Source of the DNA: Sordaria brevicollis
Taxonomy: Eukaryota; Ascomycota; Sordariomycetes; Sordariales; Sordariaceae
Direction: 5' to 3'
DNA length: 64,000 nucleotides
Assembly: GCA_033439795.1 (NCBI GenBank)
Contig: JAUTDP010000007.1
Coordinates: forward strand, 2,666,001-2,730,000
Shown here: piece after piece, positions 50,185 to 61,057 of the stretch
Layout of the letters: every line of letters starts with the position of its first letter
Numbering within the stretch: the stretch's first letter is position 1
The notes under the pieces: model-generated
The model's input: the letters and a program-made list of their open reading frames with translations, nothing else
Database searches by the model: none
What the model was told of the DNA's origin: nothing
Translations under genes and position numbers: made by a program

Positions 50185-51114
50185 AAAGAAGCGAACACAA
50201 AAGCGTTGTAAAGCGAAAACCCGAGCGGTTGAAAACTTGTTTCCAAAAGGCCCATAAACATGCAAGTTTGGATGTGGGTGTTAGGCATGCAACTTATTTA
50301 ACATCATGGAGCAATTATGCATCTTACTTACTGTCAATACAATCAATGGAAAAATCTGTGGGTTTTCTAACTCGATCTTTTTTGCTTCAAGTACTCGATC
50401 TCTGTTGACAATATTCAAGCTCTCCAGACTTGTACGTACGTATCCGCTCCCCATAGCGTAATATGGTCTCTTGGGAAGAGCGCCGGTTACCGGCAATTCA
50501 GGTCATCTTGAGGCTCATACGAGGTGCTTGATACAACTACGACCTTGCGAACGCAGAATGCAAGGTCCAACGGTACCATAAAGATTGCAGGCAGTCCGGC
50601 GATTCGGCACCTTTGTCGGCACCTTTGTAGGACCGTGATCGTCCAGGTGGGTGCGGGGTCAGCCGGTCCGTGTAATACGATTGGCTCACGACCATGGGGA
50701 CTTCCCGTTTATAGTTAGCTCTTGGCAACCGCCTGCCGGCAAGCTCAACCTTAATCTTACCTCTATCATCTGCCTTCGTCACCTTCCATTTGCTTACTGT
50801 GATCCTCGAACGCACCGCTTAACAGCGAGCGGGGAGCAACGTGGTCATGGTGCGACTATATGCCGTCCAGTCATGGTCGGGTACTACGTAGACCGGTCAA
50901 CCTCCTCTCCACGTCACTGCCGTTCATTCTCCGGGCTTCTTTTCCGTCGAACAAACTGGGATATTGTTTGTTTCCAGTCATGTACTCTGTGTAAGTTGTC
51001 AAACAAGCTGGGGTCTTGCCCTCAATCGTGCCACTTAAAATGCTGACCTCTCCTTGACGCGCAAGCCCAGGTCCGACACTTGAACCACATAGTGGCGTAT
51101 AGACAAATTCCAAC
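50185..51114. other. Intergenic, no gene seen
   Basis: Short overlapping ORFs only. A direct repeat GCACCTTTGT occurs near 50607-50630. The right part is the likely promoter of the acid phosphatase. Confidence 0.6.
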
Positions 51115-53285
51115 ATGGGTTCCCAAACCGACCTTCAAGCACCAAGCTACGACGAGCTCATTGGCGTGAATGAGAAGGAAGAGCTGCTACCACGCCCGCT
51201 TCTTGCTCATGCTACGCAACCCTGCTGTCCCGGCCAGCGCCTGAAGCGCAGGCTGTCTGTTCTTCTGGCTTCATGTGCCGTTTCGCTCGCCGTCTTCTTT
51301 GCATTCAACATCCTTGCGTGCAATGGCACTCTGTTTGGCATCCAACCGCGCCCGTTCGAACCCTCCACCCCGGCACCGCTCCAAGCTCGGGAATACCCGA
51401 CTTCTTCCTCTGCGGAGGACTGTCCATGCAAGCCCACGAGCACGGTGCCCGAGTATTTGAACACCAGCCCAGGCCCGTGGATTGGAAAGACAGCCACGGG
51501 CAAGGCGCCGTTTATGGCCCAGACGAGAACCTTTGACCATGCTGCTACCTATGTGCCCAATGCGCCGCTGCAGACGCAGGTTCCGGTTCAGGGCTGGCAA
51601 CCAGGGGACGAGGGCATTTTCGACATGATGGGATTTCTGACGCCTTATACACCGTCGACCGGATTTGGCGTGGATGAGTGGCCGCTGCCTGAAGGCGCCG
51701 AGATTATATGGCTTCAGGTAAGCAGCTATTACTAGGCACGAGGAGCATGATCCCGAGTGATTCGATCGGTGCTGACCACACGCTTTCTCGCTTTGTAGAT
51801 GGTTTCCCGTCATGGCTCTCGATATCCAACCGGAGGTTCAAACGTGGAGTCGTTCGGTGCTCGCCTTGCTAATGCGACTGGCAAGTTTAATGCTACGGGT
51901 GAACTCGAGTTCCTGAACAGGTGGAAGTATCAGATGGGAACCGAGATTCTCGTCCCCAGAGGCCGCCAGGAATTGTTCGATTCGGGTGTCCTTCACTCTT
52001 ACATGTACTCGTCGCTCTATGACCCAAATACCAAGATCATTGCTCGCACGACGGTATGTGAATTCTCTGGCCCCGAGTGTCCCTGTAACCGACGTTGAAC
52101 TTGGGCTCTAACTAAGCAAAATAGACTCAAGACCGCATGATGAAGTCTGCTGAAAACTTCTTGGCCGGTATGTTTGGCCTCGACTGGTATGCTATCCCCC
52201 CTCTGCTGAGTTCTGCGGACAAACCTGAACATACTAGATTCTGATACTGTGCAGGACGAACAATGTCACGCTCGAAGTCATTATCGAGGGCTATAAGTTC
52301 AACAATTCGCTGGCGGGTTATATGAACTGTCCGGACGCGAGCGAGGACGGCGCCGGCTCTGTGGCCCGTGATATCTGGGTTGGCAGCTACTTGAAGGATG
52401 GTATGTCAAATTTGGACTCGCATTTGACTGCTATAAATTTTGTCCACATCTAACATTCTCTTCCTTAGCCACCGAACGTTTTTCCAAGCTTGTTACGGGC
52501 TACAACTGGACAGTTGACGACACATATGCCGCCCAAACCTTGTGCGCCTACGACACTGTGAGTTTACATACCTCTTCTTTTCTTCCTTCCATTTTCCTTC
52601 ATTTCAAACACTCACAGCCATTCTACTGCAGGTTGCCAACGGCTACAGCCGCTTCTGCTCCCTCTTCACCTACGAAGAATGGATCGGCTTCGGCTACTCC
52701 CACGACCTCCAGTTCTACGGTAACAGCGCCTTTGGTTCCGAGTCCGGCCGCGCCATTGGCATCGGTTTCCAGCAAGAAGTCGTCGCCCGCCTCGCCAACC
52801 ACACCATCCCATACTCGGAAACGCAGCTGAACGTAACCCTCGACAACAACACCATCACCTTCCCGCTCAACCAATCTCTGTACCTCGACTTCTCGCACGA
52901 CACCAACATCGTCTCCATCCTCACCGCGTTTGGGTTGACCCAGTTCGAGCAGGACCTGCCCACCGACGTCTACCCTGGCGCTCACAACTTTACGGTCTCG
53001 CGCATCACGCCCTTTGGCGCCAGACTCGACATCGAGCTTATCAAGACACCAAAACCGTTGAAGGCGGACCGGTCCGGGTACGAAGACGAAGGGGAGGAGA
53101 CCAAGTATGTCCATTTCGTGCTGAACCAGAGGACGGTGCCCTTGGGGTGGAGCCACTCGGAGTGTGATGCGAACAGGGTGGATGGATGGTGCGAGTTTGA
53201 GACGTTCATGAAGGTGCAGGCGAAGATGCCGGGGTTGGCAAAGTTCACGGAGGTGTGCTTTGGCAAGGAGGGCAGCAGTCCTTAG
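51115..53285 (+). CDS. Membrane-anchored histidine acid phosphatase (phytase-like)
   Basis: Six exons: 51115-51717, 51799-52053, 52125-52186, 52255-52400, 52469-52557 and 52632-53285, giving 602 residues; introns are 81, 71, 68, 68 and 74 bp. The catalytic RHGSRYPT (H206) begins just after the first intron, and the proton-donor motif is FSHDTN (H474, D475). These enzymes form a phosphohistidine and release phosphate from phytate or other esters. Secreted phytases are about 450-480 residues. This one has a long N-terminus with a cytosolic acidic segment and one hydrophobic anchor at about 47-67, so the catalytic domain should be tethered outside the cell or in the secretory pathway. Several N-glycosylation sequons fit this. 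Substrate preference cannot be read from sequence. Confidence 0.9.
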
Positions 53286-54954
53286 GGGGGGATTCACGGG
53301 ACACAGGGGATCGTTGACTTGTAAGGGAGTCGATGTTTGTCGGTTTGTTTGATCGTTTCCTTTTGATTGATGATAAGAAAAATAAGGACAAAGACCTGTG
53401 GTGGCCCATCCAGGTGTGTCAAGCGTTCGCATCTGGCCTAGCGAATATGGTTCAAATGTTGCGAGAATGGATTTCAGCTCGCTTCTTATAAACGGTGAAT
53501 TGAAGAACAGTGTTGATGTGGAATATGATAGATCTTGATCCCGACGATGTGTATCAACCATGCAGAGTTGATCCAAATTGTCTTCATGAAGGCATCTAAA
53601 TGTCTTCATTGCCGAGAGTCTGTTTCCTGGAGGTCGTCACAAGACGTCCACCTGGCAAAGGGCGAATGACTGCTCTCTGTCGCCATTTTTGCCTTTTCTC
53701 TCTTTTATATCATTCAATACTGCCTTCAAGTTCATTCTGGTTTCTTATTGACACACTTCTCAAATGCATGTCACGGTCAATGCCTGTGTGAGAGACGTGC
53801 CATTGCTGCTGTCATTGTTTGTGTACATATACTTGTTTTGGAAAGGGGTAAAAGCCACTCAAGCCGCCGACTGGCACTTCCACATGCAACATGAAGAACC
53901 ACTTTACGATTGTTCAATACAACACCATGACCGTTAAGCTGCGATACATAAAAACTTCGACGAACCCGTATATCATGGATGACCGATTGTCCGACGACAG
54001 TCCTTAAATCAGTCGTCATCATCAAACGGTGTGTTTGGTGTTTGAAATTAAAAGGAGTAGCGTAACTTGCTAAGGGCTCACTAGGTGCGAAAAGTGGATG
54101 TTTTCGACACCGGCCCGCGGTCTTGTGATGTCTTTCCAGTTGTGCTCTCCAGCAGGTTTTCCCGAAGAGAGCCAACACAACAACGCATCACCGCCTTTAC
54201 CGTTAGCTCAACTGACATTCCTTCACCTACTGATAAGTGGACAGTATTTCCCCGATCTTGGTTGTGAGTGCTAAGATCCCCCCTTTTCTATTTCGTCCGA
54301 TGAGTATCATGGGTTGAGTGTTGGAGGTGACGGAGAGTGTCCAGGCTCTTTCCTTTTTCCTTATCATCGCGGAAATTTAGATTTTTGTGTGAGCTTCCAC
54401 TTCAGGCGAAGTGTGTACGTACCTTTTGAGTGTGAATCCCCAAAACGCATTTTTCAGCTGGCTACAGATAAGGCTGATGATGACCTTCATCCAACGACGA
54501 GATCCTTGAATCAAAGAGGCGTCGAAGTGGATGTTCCAAGGCTTCTTGGCAACTTGGCTTTTTCTACGCCCGCGGTGGAAACTGGAAAGAGGGTGAAAAC
54601 AAGAAAGGGGGCCCACCGGCTTTTCTGTCGGACCCGGGCGGTGATGCAATCCAAGTTGCCCCGGCCGCATGGGCTGGGCGAACTGGTGCTCCGTGAGGAG
54701 GGACTGACGTTGGAGAAAAAGGGAAGGATGTTCGTCGTGTGTTCCTTTTTTTCTCTCTGAATTTCTTTTTCGCCGCCAAGATGACTGATGCAACTTTGAC
54801 TTCCCAGTCCCGGCCGCGGACGCGGGCAAAGCGGTACGGTAGGCGGGATTGGCAACCGACGGGGTCTCGGCAGTGGTTTTGACAGTCGTTAGTCAACGTC
54901 ATCGGCGGCGTTAATGATGATTGCCATGTGCCGTGCTTCTCTCCACGATATGCA
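53286..54954. other. Intergenic, no supported gene
   Basis: 3' flank of the phosphatase gene, then normal-composition DNA with short overlapping ORFs (for example 54377-54829 -). A CAC-type trinucleotide repeat lies just right of it. No domain recognised. Confidence 0.5.
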
Positions 54955-55647
54955 TCACCATTTTGAAAAAAGAACACCACCACCACCACCACCACCGCAT
55001 CCACACCTCACATTGACAATGGGCTTCATGAAGAACCACCCCATCCTGGTGGAAAAAACAACCCGTTGTGCTTCCATTTCCCACTCAGTCACCACCGGGG
55101 CAAAGACCCGGCGGTCGGTTTGCAGCGGCCCGAATGCTGCGAGTCTCGACTCAGGCACCAGCTCCTTCTCATCAAAATGGTTGGCCTCGGCTTTCCGCTC
55201 GTAAGTGCGTATCAGAACGGCGCCTATCGCCGACGCAATTTTTTCCTTCTCGACCAAGGGCTTTGTGGAGTTTTGCGTTCTCGAAGTGGACTGAACAGGT
55301 GGACAATGGGTGGATAGGAGGGGATCGCCGCCATGGAGAAGGTCTCGTGCCGTGGGGACTGCAGTGAGATGTAGCGGCTGCGGCTGCGGCTGGAGATGAG
55401 AGGGCGTCGTGTCCAGCGTGCGAGTGACGCGGAGGATGGATCGAAAGAGGGTCGAGGTTCGAAGTCCAAGATAAAACCAAGCAGCCGAGCCGGTGAAAAA
55501 GAGCAGGCATCCGGCCTTCGTGTAAAACCGGAAGAGGGAGGTGGGGCTTTCCGCAAGAGCGGAGCCCGAAGGAGGCTGGCCGTCGCCGAATCTGTCCGAG
55601 CCTGGAAGCGTTGACAGAAACCTTTGTGCAACAATCTCAATTTTCAT
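54955..55647 (-). CDS. Hypothetical protein, possible single-pass membrane protein
   Basis: 230-codon ORF that I do not recognise. Its composition is more protein-like than that of the neighbouring ORFs. A basic, amphipathic N-terminus is followed by a hydrophobic segment near residues 44-62 (AGCLLFFTGSAAWFYLGL). A charged region follows (EKEKIASAIGAVLIRTYERK) and then a segment ending GWFFMKPIVN. The last residues run into a CAC/GTG trinucleotide repeat coding for poly-Gly, and a GTGAGG donor sits right after the IVN codons, so the true end may be an intron and a further exon downstream. The N-terminus followed by one membrane segment could suit a mitochondrial inner-membrane protein; that is a guess. 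Confidence 0.42.
   Translation of the reverse strand: MKIEIVAQRFLSTLPGSDRFGDGQPPSGSALAESPTSLFRFYTKAGCLLFFTGSAAWFYLGLRTSTLFRSILRVTRTLDTTPSHLQPQPQPLHLTAVPTARDLLHGGDPLLSTHCPPVQSTSRTQNSTKPLVEKEKIASAIGAVLIRTYERKAEANHFDEKELVPESRLAAFGPLQTDRRVFAPVVTEWEMEAQRVVFSTRMGWFFMKPIVNVRCGCGGGGGGGVLFSKW
54975..54996. repeat. (CAC)7 trinucleotide repeat
   Basis: About seven CAC units, coding for poly-Gly when read on the minus strand at the end of the hypothetical ORF. Confidence 0.9.
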
Positions 55648-58600
55648 TGGTCCCCAACTCTTGATAAGGCCTATCTCTTGGCATTCTTGGCTGCGGCCTG
55701 GGACCCCTGCGCTCCTGAACCGGCAGGGGGGCGCCCGGTAATTAAGCTGTTAAGCTCTGGAGCCAAGAACAGGGGTGCAGAAAGCGTGGCCGGGGGGGTG
55801 TGGCCTGTGAAAACCTCCCAACGTCGTGCCTTCTTTTGTTCGCAAGTTCCGTCATCTGGGGTGCAGCAAGCCGCTCGGTTCGACGAAGAATAACCAAAAT
55901 CGACGCCGCGGAACGGCCAGGAACACATGAGGGGAAGCTGGGGAAGTAGAATTATATACCATTGTGTCCAATTGGTGTCGAATTGACCCAGAAATACCCC
56001 AGGCGTCTCACTCGATGTTCTGTTTGGCGGGGTTCCAGAATGTGCGTGGGGGGGATGCGCCTGGTCGGTCTTTTGTGTTTCCATCCCATATTGATGAGGT
56101 TATTAGAGGCGAGCACCGCCTCGACGGTATCAAGGCAACCCATCATCTCCCATCATACCACTGCATCGGACGAGCAGATATCCAGCTCATTCGGGTCGGT
56201 CGATGCTGAATTCGGGCTCAGATGCTGATTGGGATCGTTGATATGAATGGGCTTGTCTCGATTTAGCGGCGTATGCTTTAGCCCAGAGGCGCTGTTCTGA
56301 ACATCTGCACAACTGGGAGGAGGAGGATAATGCCCAGACATGATGAACGTTCTGAGAGGATCTCGGAACCCTTATATACAACCGCTTATCTGGGTCAGCT
56401 AGCCACATCGAGAGCAAGGCTATCAGGTAACGGGTCCTCACGAATTGTAAATGTCATAGTGTTGCTGTATGCAGCACTTGTGACCATGGGTATTCGGAGC
56501 TTCCCCGCAAAGACTGTGCTCAGGGACCTTGATGATATCAACTATGGCAGCTTTCCAATGATGCATGCACGGAATGGAACTAGAAGCAAGCGGAGCAAAA
56601 ACACGTGTACGCGGTAAGGTAGGACCTGAAGGATCGTGAAATGTCGGTTGACCAGCTCGGGAGCTGTTCGTTGTGTCTCATGTCTTGTTGCTTGGCATCC
56701 CGGACCAAGAGGGCCTTTAAACTCGGCGAGATAACGAAACACTGGAACATTGGATGTGCGAAGATCCCAAGAAATCATATGGGGCGCTGCTCTGCCTGAT
56801 CTTCACTCCGTTGTCGGGCGAGAGCGTTCCATCACTTCACGGGCATTGGCTGTCCCATCGAGAGTGTCCCTGCATTCGATGGGTACATATGAGTACATCC
56901 AGCAGTTTGGAGCTTTTTTTTTAAGGTTGTTGTGAATCGCATGGAGATGGGAATACGTAGGGTACCTCTTGAAGACCGAATCCCCGCACAACGAACCGCA
57001 CGTAAATAGTGAGACAGCGGAAATCAGCCCGCAAACCAAAACGATCGCTAAAAAGAGAGGAAACTCGCTTTCACAGACTCTTCACCCCACCCCCAGTCAG
57101 CCGCTCCAGAATGGGTTCGGGACAGCGGAGGTACGACTAGTACGGCAAGGCAAGGAGGCATGCTGGAATGCTGGTAGCGCAGCACCGCACATTCTCGGAG
57201 TCGGGGCCTGTCCCCCATCAGCTGTATCTGCATTATCACTGGCTGAGTGTGGAAGGCAACCCCCACTTGTAAGCTTGACGAAAGCAGGCTATACCTGGCC
57301 AGGAACAAAGTTCTTTTACGATTTCAAACGAACTCCCGAACTCCCTATCAGTGGATTGTGTATCAAGATTGTCTGCGAATCACGACCGAAAGATAAGGCA
57401 AAATCATGGGATCGCTCGATTCTTTTCAAACCTCGGAGCACACATTTAATTCGAAATGAAAATTGTTGATCAACTCATGTCTTGAGTTCAATGATAATCA
57501 AAGGTACACATCAGTGACATCAAAGCATTTCGACAGTAAATGCGAGGTAAGGCGGCTATGTTGAGTGCTGCCATAATGGAAGAGATAAGGTACAATGCAC
57601 GTTTGTCAAGCACGCCGCGGCCATTCTCATGCGAGGTCCTAAAATATAGCAGGCTGTACCCTCTCTGCACACGAGTGCACGGAATACAAAACAACCCTGG
57701 GGGGCAGAGACATGATTTGACATATTTGTTCAGGTAACTGGGTGTGGAACAGTTTGCGAATCAGCCAATCCTCTTTTCGGTCCACGCCTGGAGGAGGGTT
57801 TAGCCACCTGGGCCGAAGCCCTCCACATGGTCGAAACCTCACTGCATTACACCACGTTGACCGTGTGCGCGCAATTTTTCGTGTTTAATTTTGCCTCAAG
57901 AGATAACATCCCGTCTGGAGTTTTTTAAAGTTGGTGGTGCCTGTGTCATCCGATGGTTGCTTTGAGCCTCTCTCTCGGCAGCCGGCCACACAAGTGCAAT
58001 TGACAGCATTCCCCAATCCCGTTTTCGAACCCCCCTTCTGGCGTCCATGGCACACGAGCTTGTCACAAACAAAAGCATTGGCAAGCAAAGATATCCTAGG
58101 TTTGCGAACGGCATCTCGCCACATTCTTTTGCCCATCCATGTAATTAGAGTGGGAGTGGGAAGAGAGGAGCAGGGGACTACCCACACCACAAGTCGAGGG
58201 ACAGCCGCGGATTGGCGAAGCCGGCCATGGCAGCCATTACGGCTCCCACTAGCTGTTTGGGGCGGCGTGGGCATTGTCTGGCATGGAACTCCCTTCCCAC
58301 GTACCGCGTCCACAGGTACATTCTCCCAAATGGTCGACGTTACCGAAGGGTCGCTTCGACGGGAATCGGACTGAGCGGCGTGAATTGAGATGAACTCTAC
58401 GTGGGAGAGATATCAATGGTTAGTAATACAGACGGTTATGAACAGGCGAGCTTTGAGGAGAGAGAATTCCCGTCACGGATGCGCTTCGAGCCCACACGAC
58501 TCGGAGGAACCTCCTGCAAGGTATCAGTTCGAGATGGAATCTCACCAAAACACCCTTGGTCCGTTCCTGATCGCGGTGGTAGAGCAAGGTAACAGAGCTA

Positions 58601-58889
58601 AAAGACAAGAGGAGCGCTGAGGTGCGCTAGGCGAGTCCGCCTTCGGCGTGCAAGAGGCAGAGTTCTGGGCAGGAGTGTGCCTGCCGTCCTTCTTCAAGGG
58701 CGCACTAACTTGGACAAGTTGCGATCCGTACCCTGACCGGGCTGCGTCAGATGGGACTCGATGGGACTCGATGGACCTTCGGGTCGCTCCTCCCCACTCT
58801 GGTATCGACATGCTGCATGCTGCACCCGGATGGATCCCACTTCTTTGCCCACACGCCCATCGCTTTTATCGACCTTTCCTCTCGTCTCT

Positions 58890-58897
58890 TATATAGA
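58890..58897 (+). promoter_or_regulatory. Candidate TATA box of the ammonium transporter gene
   Basis: TATATAGA about 410 bp upstream of the start codon, followed by a pyrimidine-rich stretch typical of a fungal transcript leader. No transcript start is known, so this is a placement guess. Confidence 0.3.
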
Positions 58898-59136
58898 CCG
58901 TGCCTCGTCCCGCCCTCCTTCTTCGGCCATGACTCTCCGGCCCACCTAACACCGGCTTCGCTCCTCAACCTCCCCGTTTTCTCACTGAAAGGAGTCTGAG
59001 ACAAAAAAAAAATCTCCTTCAATCCACGGCGACCTTCCTTTCCACACACGGCCCGTCCCTTAATACCATTACCTACTACATATCGAAAGCACCGTATTCC
59101 CAAAGTCTCTCCTATTACGTCCAGTTTCCTACAGTA

Positions 59137-59142
59137 TTATCA
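59137..59142 (-). promoter_or_regulatory. Candidate GATA-factor site upstream of the ammonium transporter
   Basis: TTATCA (TGATAA on the other strand) 160 bp before the start codon matches the HGATAR consensus of AreA/NIT2. Ammonium transporters are commonly under nitrogen control by that factor. A single site has little weight, and it may lie inside the leader. Confidence 0.25.
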
Positions 59143-59301
59143 ATTCCGGATTCACCGCTTGTCTCGCCGTCATCACCGTCTCCGACCCCGATTCCGTCCC
59201 CGACTCCGACCCGGACCCGGACAATTTGGCGATCGTCACCGTCTCTTCACCCCTTCCGACCCCATAACCTCCGGCAGGCACTCCACTAGCCTGCCGCCGC
59301 C

Positions 59302-61057
59302 ATGTCGTATTCATGGTTCGGGGCCCCTACCCCTTTCAATGGCACCACCCCCAACGGCGGTGATTCCGGTGAGTCCTGTTCCGGAACTCGACAACATTCA
59401 CCCACTGCCTTCCGACACTGACATTTTTTATCATCACCAGCCTCCGAAAACCTCAACCAATGGTACCAATCTGGCGACCAGGCTTTCATCCTCATTGCAT
59501 CATGCATGGTCCTCATCATGATCCCAGGCATCGCCTTCCTCTACTCTGGCCTTGCCCGTAGAAAGTCGGCTCTATCACTCATATGGGTGTGCATGATGTC
59601 CTTCAGTGTCGTCATCTTTCAGTGGTACTTTTGGGGTTACTCATTGGCGCTCAGCAGCACAGCAACCAACGGTTTCATCGGTAACCTTCGACACTTCGGC
59701 CTTATGAACACACTTGGTGCACCTTCTCCCGGTTCTGACCTCATTCCTGAGCTCCTTTACGCTTTCTACCAGGTAAGCAAACTTTCAGACCATGCCATAT
59801 AACTCAGTCAAGGGCCTGGTCTTGGCGACTCAGGGGTACGTTTATCTGACTTCGGCATGACAGATGCAATTCCTCGGCGTTACCGCAGCCCTCGTTGTCG
59901 GAGCCACCGCCGAACGTGGTCGCGTCGTTCCGGCAATGGTCTTTATCTTCATCTGGGCGACACTGGTATATTGCCCTCTCTGCTGCTGGGTTTGGAACGT
60001 CAACGGCTGGGCCTTCAACTACGGAGTCATGGATTACGCTGGTGGTGGTCCCGTCGAGATCGGATCTGGTGTCTCGGCTTTGGCCTATTCTTGGGTTCTC
60101 GGCCGCCGTAACGAGAAGATGATGCTCAACTTCCGTCCTCACAACATCTCCTTGATCACCATCGGTACCGTCTTCCTCTGGTTCGGCTGGCTAGGCTTCA
60201 ACGGCGGATCTGCCTTTGGCGCCAACCTTCGCGCCGCCATGGCGTGCTGGAACTCGTGTCTTACTGCCATGTTTGCGGCCATGACCTGGACCCTTCTCGA
60301 TTACCGCTTGGCCAAGAAGTGGTCGCTTGTTGGCTGGTGTTCCGGTACTATCTCGGGTCTCGTCGCCGCCACTCCCGCCTCCGGTTATATCCCTCCCTGG
60401 GCCAGTATCATCCTCGGCATTGTCACTGGAATCGTTTGTAACTTTGGCACCAAGGTCAAGTTCATGATCGGCATCGACGACGCTCTCGATATCTTCGCTG
60501 AACACGCTCTTGGCGGTGTTGTGGGTCTGATCTTCAACGCTTTCTTTGCTGCCGATTACATCATCGGCTTGGATGGCGTCAACCAGGAAGTTACCGGCGG
60601 CTTCATCAACCACAACTATAAGCAGCTGTACATTCAGATCGCCTACGTCTGCGCCACTGTCGGATATTCTTTCGTCATGTCTGCTCTCATCGCCAAGGCC
60701 GTTGACCTAGTCCCCGGTCTGCACCTCCGCGCCTCCGAAGAAGCCGAGCTCCTCGGTATGGATGATGACCAGCACGGCGAGTTTGCTTACGACTACGTTG
60801 AGGTAATTTTGATCCACATCTTACTTTCATTGGCTTTCATAAGCTAACAAGTTCTTTATCAGGTTCGCCGTGATTACTTGGCCTGGACACCAGCGGAGAA
60901 AGAGCAAAGGCAGGACGGCGCCGTTATCGTTCCTCAGCACGGCATCGAAGGCCACCAGGAGCTGTTGAGCAGCTCTCGCCACGGAGCCAACATGTCTGAA
61001 CTTCCGCACCATGACGAGGAGGACCCGCGAGAGAAGACGGGCTCGACCTCGGAATAA
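59302..61057 (+). CDS. MEP: Ammonium transporter, Mep/AMT family
   Basis: Four exons: 59302-59368, 59441-59772, 59864-60802 and 60863-61057, giving 510 residues; introns are 72, 91 and 60 bp. The membrane protein has about eleven helices, with AMT signatures IPGIAFLYSGLARRKSA, FLWFGWLGFNGGSA and DDALDIFAEHALGG. It moves ammonium into the cell across the plasma membrane. The pore's twin-His pair reads E198 (in GGGPVEIGSG) and H347 (in FAEHALGG). A glutamate at the first position is typical of the yeast Mep1/Mep3 branch, whereas Mep2-type sensors keep two histidines. The cytosolic tail of about 90 residues is charged (RRDYLAWTPAEKEQ), also as in the family. The start is set by the short first exon MSYSWFGAP joined to SENLNQWYQSGDQAF. 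Confidence 0.95.

Larger units (their letters stand above)
55648..59301. other. Intergenic; promoter region of ammonium transporter at right
   Basis: No supported gene. ORFs of up to 166 codons lack domains. A tandem repeat of a 12-bp unit (GATGGGACTC then GATGG) lies near 58750-58775. From about 58800 on the DNA is CT-rich and looks like promoter and leader of the transporter gene. AGATAA words at about 57390, 57580 and 57900 could be GATA-factor sites but are far from the start. Confidence 0.5.

Noticed and set aside
54975..54996. CAC repeats considered as a CRISPR-like or minisatellite array
   Set aside because: Simple trinucleotide repeat with no spacer structure.
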